DNA of 5,014 nt. It comes from Caldifarciminota bacterium 4484_18. Its GTDB lineage: Bacteria > Hydrothermota > UBA3073 > NMUJ01. Position numbers and translations under genes: made by a program. This document shows positions 1-4,503 of the stretch, one piece after another. Within the stretch, counting starts at the first letter, position 1, and each line of letters begins with the position of its first letter. A model generated the notes under the pieces. The model had not been told where the DNA came from. It made no database searches and saw nothing but the letters and a program-made list of their open reading frames with translations. The DNA lies in NCBI GenBank assembly GCA_002256535.1, contig NMUJ01000078.1:1-5014 (forward strand), read 5' to 3'.

Positions 1-1
1 G

Positions 2-319
2 GTTATACCAGCACATGAGTTTTATGATTACGATGCTAAATACAGGAGCCCGGAATCGAAACGGTTGGTACCGGCACCGTTGAATGAGGATGAAACCCGT
101 ACTGGGCAGAGGTTGGCGGTGGATAGCTTCAAAGCTATCGGTTGTCGTGGTATGGCACGTGTGGATATGTTCTATGTGGGTGGTAAGTTTTACGTTAATG
201 AATTGAACACAATACCGGGGTTCACACCCATAAGCATGTACCCCAAGTTGTGGCAAGCGACAGGCCTATCGTACAGCCAGCTTATTGATAGGTTGATTGA
301 ATTAGCTCTTGAGGTATGA
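2..319 (+). CDS. ddl: D-alanine--D-alanine ligase, C-terminal part (5' end outside window)
   Basis: This is the ATP-grasp enzyme that joins two D-alanines for peptidoglycan precursors in the cytoplasm. The visible 105 codons are the C-terminal ATP-grasp region. They begin in 'VIPAHEFYDYDAKY', the usual segment before the 'PAPL' turn. They continue through 'CRGMARVD' and end in the metal/ligand-binding stretch 'NELNTIPGFTPISMYPKLW', where E and N of NELN are the expected Mg2+ ligands. The tail 'GLSYSQLIDRLIELAL' is typical of full-length Ddl, so the 3' end looks intact. The reading frame enters from the left edge; the TTG at 65 is internal and should not be taken as a start. The TGA stop overlaps the ATG of the next gene (ATGA), implying translational coupling with the glycosyltransferase. 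Confidence 0.95.
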   Translation, partial: VIPAHEFYDYDAKYRSPESKRLVPAPLNEDETRTGQRLAVDSFKAIGCRGMARVDMFYVGGKFYVNELNTIPGFTPISMYPKLWQATGLSYSQLIDRLIELALEV

Positions 320-1386
320 AGGTATCGATATTTACGGATGCGTATTATCCACAACCGTCGGGTGTATCTGAATATGTGCATCATATGGCAACCACCCTAC
401 ATGGACGTGGTTATGAGGTTGAAATTGTTGCACCAAAATATCCAGAAACTGCGGAGATCGAATTTCCTCGTACATATCGTATAGGTAAGGTGATAAGGTT
501 TCGTGGTAACAAGGCTGAGGTTACGTTAGCGTATGGTGGTAATCTGGTGAACGAGGTTCGTAAATATCTATGTCGGGTGCAGCCAGATGTGTTGATACTC
601 AATGGACCGTTTCCACCGAATATATCGTACTGGGGGTTGAAATACTCGGAAGCGTTCAACATAGGTGTGTTCCATACGACTACGTTTAGACAGTACCGTA
701 TGGTGGCAGGTGTATTCCGTAAGGTTTTTGGTCAAACATTTAAGAAGTTGTTTCAACCCTATATACCGGGTGAGTATCATATTATACCGCCGGGTATCGA
801 TCTGCAGCGGTTCAGCTACAAAAAACGTAAACCAACAGCGTATCCATCGATACTGTTTTTGGGTAGGTTGGACGAACGTAAGGGGTTACATATTTTGTTG
901 GAAGCGATATCAACCGTAAAGCAGAAGATACCGGGTGTGAAGCTGTACGTGGTTGGTAAAGGTAACGTATCGTACTATAAGAAGCTGGCAGGTAGATGGG
1001 GGGTTGCGGATGTGGTTGAATTCAAAGGGGTTGCGGGGTGGTACGAAGTACCTGAGTATTACAGTAAGGCGTGGATATACTGTGCACCATCGATAGGTGG
1101 TGAGTCGTTTGGCATCGTCTTATTGGAGGCGATGGCAGCTGGTGTACCTGTGGTTGCGGGTAGAAATCCCGGTTATGAGCAGGTGATAACTGATGGCAAG
1201 AATGGTGTGCTGGTGGAGCCAACCCCAAAAGCTATCGGTGATGCTATAATTAGGTTGATAAAGGATGAGGGGTTGCGACAGGAGCTGTCGATGAATGGGT
1301 TAAACTTTGTGCAGAGATTTGCATGGCCAAACATATGCGATAAGTTCATACAGATGTTTAACACAAATGTGGGGTATAACCGCTAA
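316..1386 (+). CDS. Family 4 glycosyltransferase (GT-B fold), with a probable internal in-frame deletion
   Basis: The 356-codon product resembles retaining GT4 enzymes of the PimA/WcaI type, which transfer sugars from nucleotide-sugar donors to lipids or glycans; the actual donor and acceptor cannot be told. The N-terminal Rossmann domain opens with 'KVSIFTDAYYPQPSGVSEYV' (glycine loop near residues 13-16) and continues to 'IGVFHTTTFRQY'. The C-terminal domain begins near 'IIPPGIDLQRF' (about residues 156-166). It carries the donor-binding R184 and K189 in 'FLGRLDERKG' and the EX7E motif E263/E271 in 'GESFGIVLLEAMAAG'. Between 'GQTFKKL' and 'FQPYIPGEY' (near residue 145) the usual block with the 'VSE.A' segment is missing, roughly 20 residues, without loss of frame. 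The start ATG overlaps the ddl stop; the only SD-like GAGG lies one base upstream, so coupling is likely. The missing block may make the product inactive or may be an assembly gap. Confidence 0.9.
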   Translation: MKVSIFTDAYYPQPSGVSEYVHHMATTLHGRGYEVEIVAPKYPETAEIEFPRTYRIGKVIRFRGNKAEVTLAYGGNLVNEVRKYLCRVQPDVLILNGPFPPNISYWGLKYSEAFNIGVFHTTTFRQYRMVAGVFRKVFGQTFKKLFQPYIPGEYHIIPPGIDLQRFSYKKRKPTAYPSILFLGRLDERKGLHILLEAISTVKQKIPGVKLYVVGKGNVSYYKKLAGRWGVADVVEFKGVAGWYEVPEYYSKAWIYCAPSIGGESFGIVLLEAMAAGVPVVAGRNPGYEQVITDGKNGVLVEPTPKAIGDAIIRLIKDEGLRQELSMNGLNFVQRFAWPNICDKFIQMFNTNVGYNR

Positions 1387-1417
1387 GTTCTTGAAGCAAT
1401 TTGCGAGCGTTACGTGT

Positions 1418-1425
1418 GAGGTGAT
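1418..1425 (+). promoter_or_regulatory. Strong ribosome binding site for the methyltransferase gene
   Basis: GAGGTGAT is almost a full match to the anti-Shine-Dalgarno core and is followed four bases later by ATG at 1430. This site argues that translation is meant to begin at ATG 1430, in a frame that differs from the conserved methyltransferase frame starting a few bases later. Confidence 0.7.
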
Positions 1426-1429
1426 AAAG

Positions 1430-2052
1430 ATGAAGGGTGTGCTGTTTGTGGTAAAGAGAACCGTACGTTTAGGCTCGGAAATAAAACGTACAGATACTTT
1501 TATCATCGTCACAATACAACGTGGCGTAACGAGCGTGCGGTGGAGATACCTATAATATGGGAGTGGTTAACCCAGTATCGTGACAAGCGTATACTTGAGG
1601 TAGGTAATGTGTTATCACACTATTTTGAGGTTGACCACGATGTGGTCGATCGTTACGAAAGAGGTAGGAATGTGATCAATACAGATGTGACAGAGTTTAA
1701 CAGCAACAAGAAGTATGATTTGATCATTAGTATTTCTACACTGGAACATATAGGGTGGTTCTGGTACGAAGAGCCACAGAATTACGGGAAGGTGCTTGTA
1801 GCTATTGAGAAGCTGAAATCGATGCTGGCAGAGGGTGGTAAATTGGTGGTCACAATACCGGTGGGGTATAATTTTAAGCTCGATGAGCTCATAGATAAAG
1901 GTGAGATAGAGTTTACACAAATGTACTGCATGAAACGCATATCACGTGATAACCGATGGGTTGAGCTGAGTTGGGATGAGGTCAAACACATGAAGTATGA
2001 TACACCATACCCGGGAGCTAACGGGCTCGTGATCGGGGTGATCGAAAAGTAA
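1430..2052 (+). pseudogene. SAM-dependent methyltransferase-like protein, frameshifted after the second codon
   Basis: Conserved coding begins at 1438 with 'CAVCGKENRTFRLG' (a CxxC pair). It continues through 'TYRYFYHRHNTTWRNERAVE', 'RILEVGNVLSHYF' (SAM-binding motif I of the divergent LEVGNVL type), 'YDLIISISTLEHIGW' (motif II/IV region) and 'LKSMLAEGGKLVVTIPVGYN', and ends near 'GANGLVIGVIEK'. This is a class I Rossmann-like methyltransferase often found among surface-glycan genes; the substrate is unknown. The good Shine-Dalgarno and ATG at 1430 read 'ATG AAG' and then fall out of register. The conserved frame has a TGA at 1417-1419 and no start before GTG 1540. Two extra bases at about 1435-1437 would explain this. 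If GTG 1540 were used, the product would be 170 residues and lack the cysteine-bearing N-terminus. It lies 43 bases after the glycosyltransferase, consistent with one operon. Confidence 0.75.
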
Positions 2053-2062
2053 CATATAGGGA

Positions 2063-2304
2063 TTAGACCGTACCGGTTGAGCCAAACCCGGACGTGTCAC
2101 GTGAGGTGGGTGAAAGGTTGGTTTCTTTGAGGTTAACCTTTACTGTTGGATGGATGACAAGTTGTGCGATACGCATACCCTTGCGGATGTGGAAGGTATG
2201 TTTGCCTAAGTTGATGAGTATGACTTTGAGTTCACCACGATAGTCGGTATCTATGGTGCCGGGTGAGTTCAACACTGTGATACCATATTTCGATAAGTTA
2301 GTTG
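2063..2304 (-). pseudogene. dut: dUTPase, C-terminal half only
   Basis: Trimeric dUTPase hydrolyses dUTP to dUMP and pyrophosphate, keeping uracil out of DNA and feeding dTMP synthesis. Read on the minus strand, the fragment gives 'LSKYGITVLNSPGTID' followed by 'DYRGE' (motif III, uracil/deoxyribose pocket), 'IRKGMRIAQLVI' (motif IV) and the C-terminal 'GFGSTG' (motif V, the phosphate-closing arm). Motifs I and II ('AGYDL' and 'PRSGLA') and the first half of the protein are absent. Upstream of 'LSKYGITV' the sequence runs straight into the CCA end of tRNA-Glu. A GTG at 2275 could start a 70-residue peptide but would have no active site. Transcription would have to come from the tRNA promoter. 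The gene is convergent with the methyltransferase, 10 bases apart, and no terminator is visible in the gap. Confidence 0.93.
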
Positions 2305-2380
2305 TGGTGCCCCCAACCGGACTCGAACCGGTACTACCACCTTGAAAGAGTGGTGTCCTAACCGCTTAGACGATGGGGGC
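2305..2380 (-). tRNA. tRNA-Glu (anticodon UUC), CCA encoded
   Basis: The minus strand folds into a standard 76-nt cloverleaf. The acceptor GCCCCCA pairs with TGGGGGC. The D arm is GTCT...AGGAC. The anticodon stem CCACT/GGTGG closes with a T-G wobble around loop CTTTCAA, giving anticodon TTC (plus-strand 2344-2346). The T arm is ACCGG-TTCGAGT-CCGGT. The discriminator is A and CCA is encoded at 2305-2307. The sequence closely resembles E. coli tRNA-Glu in layout, including the 'TCGTCTA' D-arm entry. It has its own promoter upstream on the minus strand, and its 3' end abuts the truncated dUTPase. Confidence 0.97.
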
Positions 2381-2534
2381 ACCATGGGCCGTGACACCTC
2401 TCCATACATTATAAATATGGGGCTAAACGTATAGAGTCAACCCAGTTAAGTAGCAGCTTAATGGCTTATCGATGGGTGCTGGTGATGGTGCGAAACTTGA
2501 AGTAATTCGATTTGCGTTATATTTAAGAGATGGG
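2381..2534. other. Divergent intergenic region between tRNA-Glu and prfB
   Basis: This 154-base region holds the minus-strand tRNA promoter on its left. On the right a weak plus-strand candidate is seen: TTGAAG (2497-2502) with TATATT (2518-2523) at a short 15-base spacer. The frame of prfB stays open back to an ATG at 2472, giving a possible 21-residue extension, but no Shine-Dalgarno sequence precedes that ATG. No riboswitch-like structure was recognised. Confidence 0.4.
2408..2440 (-). promoter_or_regulatory. Probable sigma-70 promoter of tRNA-Glu
   Basis: On the minus strand TTGACT (2435-2440) is followed by an AT-rich TATTTATAAT (2408-2417). With a 17-base spacer the -10 is TATTTA (2412-2417); the better hexamer TATAAT (2408-2413) sits at 21 bases. 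Either would start the transcript about 20 bases before the mature tRNA 5' end. Confidence 0.6.
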
Positions 2535-2568
2535 GTGAAGGAGATTAAGGATAGATTTGAGAGTTTGC

Positions 2569-2583
2569 GGAGGTTTATTTGAC
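2569..2583 (+). promoter_or_regulatory. RF2 autoregulatory +1 programmed frameshift site (AUU variant)
   Basis: An internal Shine-Dalgarno GGAGG (2569-2573) is followed by three bases, then AUU UGA C (2577-2583). This is the arrangement of the E. coli site (AGGGGG, three-base spacer, CUU UGA C), where slow UGA decoding by scarce RF2 lets the ribosome slip one base forward. Reading 'LRRFI' and then 'DLEAKRQRL' across the shift restores the normal RF2 sequence. The P-site codon is AUU rather than the near-universal CUU. Alternative: a TTG at 2557, preceded by AAGGA, would start directly in the downstream frame and avoid the shift. Confidence 0.8.
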
Positions 2584-2894
2584 CTCGAAGCCAAACGGCA
2601 GCGGTTACGTGAGTTACAGGAGAGGTTGAATCAGCCTGACGTATGGCGGTCAACTGAGGCAAGCAGGTTATCACGTGAATATAAGGAGGTGATGGAGCTG
2701 CTTGATGAGTTTGAGCGGCTCGAACGTGAGGTACAAGATATTGTGGAGCTATCGGAGTTGATGGGTGAGGACGAATCGCTGAAACATGAGGTAGATAAGT
2801 TGGTGGTTGGTGAAACAGCTTGATGAGTTTGAGTTAAAAGTTGTGCTATCAGGTGAATATGATCGTAACGATGCGATATTGAGTATACATCCAG

Positions 2895-2980
2895 GTGCTG
2901 GTGGTACGGAATCGTGTGATTGGGCAGCCATGTTGTTGTGCTGGTGGTACGGAATCGTGTGATTGGGTAGCCATGTTGTT
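2895..2980 (+). repeat. 43-bp tandem direct duplication inside prfB
   Basis: The segment at 2895-2937 (GTGCTGGTGGTACGGAATCG and onward to CATGTTGTT) is repeated head to tail at 2938-2980 with a single difference, C at 2925 versus T at 2968. In the coding frame this changes the Ala of 'DWAAML' to Val in the second copy. Since 43 is not a multiple of three, the second copy is one frame further on and the upstream frame ends at TGA 2960-2962. Confidence 0.97.
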
Positions 2981-3450
2981 CAGGATGTACGTGAGGTGGG
3001 TCGAACGCAAGGGCTATGGGATAAAGGTGTTACAGTACGAGCCGGGTGAGGTTGCAGGTATAAAGGCGGTCACCATGCATATATCAGGGCCGTATGCGTA
3101 TGGGTCGTCGTTTGCTGCGTGTCAGGTGTATCCATATATTGAGGAGGATTTGGATGTGGAGATCGACGAGAAGGATTTGCGGATAGAGACGTTTCGTGCG
3201 AGTGGACCCGGTGGTCAGTACGTTAATGTTACGGATTCGGCGGTTAGGGTCACACACATACCTACAGGTATGCTTGTATCAATTGAAACGCGAGGAGCAA
3301 CGTCGTAAGCTGGACGAGCTTAGGGATAAAAGTGATATAGGGTGGGGGTACGAGATACGGTCGTATGTGTTACATCCGTACAAGTTGGTGAAAGATCATC
3401 GTACGGGGTATGAATCGACCAACCCCGACCTGGTGTTGGATGGTGAGGTT

Positions 3451-4343
3451 GAGGCGTTACGAGTGTTGGAGGATATCTGTCGGTTTAAGTATAAGTTGGT
3501 ACAGGCGGCGAGGGGGTTGAAATTGTTACGACATGAGGTAACCAACTGGCGAAGTAAGTTTAGTGATCAGCTGCTACGTAGTAGGTGGTCGGAAACTGAT
3601 CTGGGTAGGAAGGACTACGATTTACCGTATGGGGTGGCGAACCTGTGGGAGACGAACTTCAACCGTGCCAAAGAGAGTCGATCTACCGTATGGGGTGGCG
3701 AACCTGTGGGAGACGAACTTCAACCGTGCAGTGTCAGGGTGGTTGAGGAGCTAACACGTGTGTTGATACCTGAGGATGTGTCACTTGTACGGGGGTGGCG
3801 GTTTAAGCTGTACGATATGGAGAAGGAATACCTGAAGAAGGGGTTTGATCTCAGCTTCTATGCGATTGTGGGTGAGGAGCTGTTTAACCTCGACATCAAG
3901 CATGTAGTGGATGTATTCGCCAACGGTGGTGTAACCACAATACAGTTGAGGGTTAAGCAGCTAAGTAACCGCAAGGTTTGGCAGCTGGCGGATGAGCTAC
4001 ATAAGCTGACGGGTGGATATAATATACCACTGATAATCAACGATCGTGTCGATATAGCGGTTGCAGTGGATGCTGAAGGTGTACATCTTGGGCAAGATGA
4101 TATGCCGGCTGATATCGCAAGAAAGCTGTTGGGTTACGGTAAGCTTCTGGGTGTTACGGTGCATTCGCTGTGGATATACCAGTTATCGTTGTGGGTGGTA
4201 TAAATCTCGACAATGTCGAGCAGGTGCTATCAATCGGTATCGATGGTGTTGCTGTACATCAGGCGCTGTTCGAACCACCCGATATCGAACAGAACGTTAG
4301 GCGGTTGGGGGCAAAAATATCGAAATTACGTGAAAGGGGTTGA
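3451..4343 (+). pseudogene. thiE: Thiamine-phosphate synthase with N-terminal helical domain, disrupted and fused to prfB
   Basis: ThiE couples the hydroxymethylpyrimidine diphosphate and thiazole phosphate moieties into thiamine phosphate. The first part, 'EALRVLEDICRFKYK', 'LKLLRHEV', 'LLRSRWSETDLGRKD', 'NFNRAKES' then 'VRVVEELTRVL' and 'KLYDMEKEYL', matches the N-terminal domain seen in cyanobacterial-type ThiE ('DANLxRAxEGLRxxEE'). The TIM barrel follows from about 3856: 'FYAIVGEELF', 'GGVTTIQLRVKQLS' (usually QLREK), 'IPLIINDRVDIAVAVDAEGV', 'HLGQDDMP' and 'LLGVTVHS'. The frame then ends at TAA 4201-4203, while the C-terminus 'VDIPVIVVGGINLDNVEQVL' to 'GIDGVAVHQALFE' continues in another frame from about 4167 to TGA 4341-4343. 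Between 'HS' and 'VDIP' some 40 residues, including the phosphate-binding 'FPTxTK' loop, are missing. The gene's own start is also missing: RF2 'LDGEVE' runs directly into 'ALRVLED'. A 54-nt insertion sits at 3679-3732. No TPP riboswitch is visible. Confidence 0.9.
3618..3729 (+). repeat. 51-bp direct repeat, 61-bp offset, inside thiE
   Basis: Bases 3618-3668 recur at 3679-3729 with one mismatch (T3622 versus C3683), separated by 10 bases. Together with a repeated AGT (3676-3678 and 3730-3732), the second copy forms an exact 54-nt insertion. Removing it joins 'NRAKES' to 'VRVVEEL', which matches the family. The first copy is read as 'DLPYGVANLWETNFNRA'; the second is read one base out of register as 'RSTVWGGEPVGDELQPC'. 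Confidence 0.95.
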
Positions 4344-4368
4344 CTTTTTTCATATGGTTATCTATAGA
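4340..4368 (+). promoter_or_regulatory. Sigma-70-like promoter for the beta-helix gene
   Basis: TTGACT (4340-4345), which overlaps the TGA stop of thiE, lies 17 bases before TATAGA (4363-4368). A start near 4375 would give a leader of about 130 bases ahead of the beta-helix ATG, containing a small ORF and a hairpin. Confidence 0.55.
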
Positions 4369-4419
4369 TATGGTGATACTGAAATTCCTTATGGCTATTA
4401 CTATTCAATGGAGTCAACG

Positions 4420-4491
4420 ATGAAGCACTTAACATCGATTTTGGGGTTGAGTGCTTTTCTATTTTTGTTCTTTATGCATATTTTATTTTAG
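4420..4491 (+). CDS. Tiny hydrophobic ORF in the leader (23 aa, uncertain)
   Basis: ATG 4420 has GGAG (4410-4413) six bases upstream and reads 'MKHLTSILGLSAFLFLFFMHI' before three more residues and TAG. The peptide is one hydrophobic stretch after a single Lys/His and resembles a signal peptide or a single membrane helix. An in-frame ATG also exists at 4408. The ORF lies across the hairpin at 4423-4456, and its stop is two bases before the Shine-Dalgarno of the next gene. It may be a real leader peptide, the remnant of a secreted-protein gene, or a by-product of the T-rich tract that follows the hairpin. No family is recognised. Confidence 0.3.
   Translation: MKHLTSILGLSAFLFLFFMHILF
4423..4473 (+). 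terminator. Hairpin plus T-rich tract (intrinsic terminator or attenuator)
   Basis: AAGCACTTAAC (4423-4433) pairs fully, with one G-T wobble, with GTTGAGTGCTT (4446-4456) around a 12-base loop. It is followed by TTCTATTTTTGTTCTTT. It would end transcripts coming from prfB-thiE. Because the promoter at 4340 is upstream of it, it would also act on the beta-helix transcript. Confidence 0.6.
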
Positions 4492-4493
4492 AT

Positions 4494-4500
4494 AGGAGGT
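4494..4500 (+). promoter_or_regulatory. Consensus ribosome binding site of the beta-helix gene
   Basis: AGGAGGT is a perfect Shine-Dalgarno sequence three bases before ATG 4504. It fixes the start of the secreted protein. Confidence 0.85.
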
Positions 4501-4503
4501 AAA

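Larger units (their letters stand above)
2535..3450 (+). pseudogene. prfB: Peptide chain release factor 2 (RF2), multiply disrupted
   Basis: RF2 recognises UAA/UGA and triggers peptide release on the ribosome. In order the sequence shows the N-terminal helix 'VKEIKDRFESLRRFI' (start GTG 2535), an in-frame TGA at 2580 with RF2-type +1 frameshift signals, and the coiled-coil domain (2581-2809). Next come 'LSGEYDRNDAILSIHPGAGG' and 'TESCDWAAML' (2810-2937), then 'FRMYVRWVERKGYGIKVLQ' and on to 'GPYAYG'. The peptidyl-hydrolysis motif GGQ lies at 3210-3218 in 'RASGPGGQYVN', and the C-terminal 'KSDIGWGYEIRSYVLHPYKL' and 'VKDHRTGYE' follow. Lesions: one extra base near 2809; a 43-bp tandem duplication at 2895-2980; an in-frame loss at about 3104 of the block that holds the SPF stop-codon-reading tripeptide and 'RRHT'; a loss with frameshift at about 3270-3277 of the 'CQNERSQ...' block; and loss of the last residues where it joins thiE. 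The three +1 shifts after the TGA add up to a full codon, so the first and last parts share a frame. As written, no functional RF2 can be made. Confidence 0.95.

Noticed and set aside
2272..2385. A minus-strand ORF with SD-like GGAGAGG and ATG at 2385 reads across the whole tRNA-Glu.
   Set aside because: The product has no recognisable family, and the sequence is fully explained by the tRNA cloverleaf and its promoter. The ORF frame is not the dUTPase frame.
2472..2534. Possible N-terminal extension of RF2 from ATG 2472.
   Set aside because: There is no Shine-Dalgarno sequence, and the added residues do not resemble RF2. GTG 2535 gives the usual short N-terminal helix.
2097..3001. The 13-mer ACGTGAGGTGGGT occurs near 2098 and again near 2989.
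   Set aside because: One shared 13-mer in 5 kb of G/T-rich coding sequence is expected by chance, and the two sites lie in unrelated genes without extended similarity.
2895..3729. The two duplications considered as a CRISPR array or the termini of a mobile element.
   Set aside because: Each is a single pair of coding-derived copies with no spacer series, inverted termini or transposase, and the two pairs are unrelated in sequence.
4213..4408. A longer open frame covering 4213-4491 upstream of the small leader ORF.
   Set aside because: Its first part is an out-of-frame reading of the thiE C-terminus, whose own frame is clearly conserved; only the segment from ATG 4408/4420 could be real.
4456..4488. 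Phe/Leu-rich codons of the leader ORF, resembling a pheA/pheS-type attenuation leader peptide.
   Set aside because: The codons lie after the hairpin rather than before it, and they follow automatically from the T-rich terminator tract. There is no anti-terminator pairing that I can see, and the downstream gene is not an amino acid gene.
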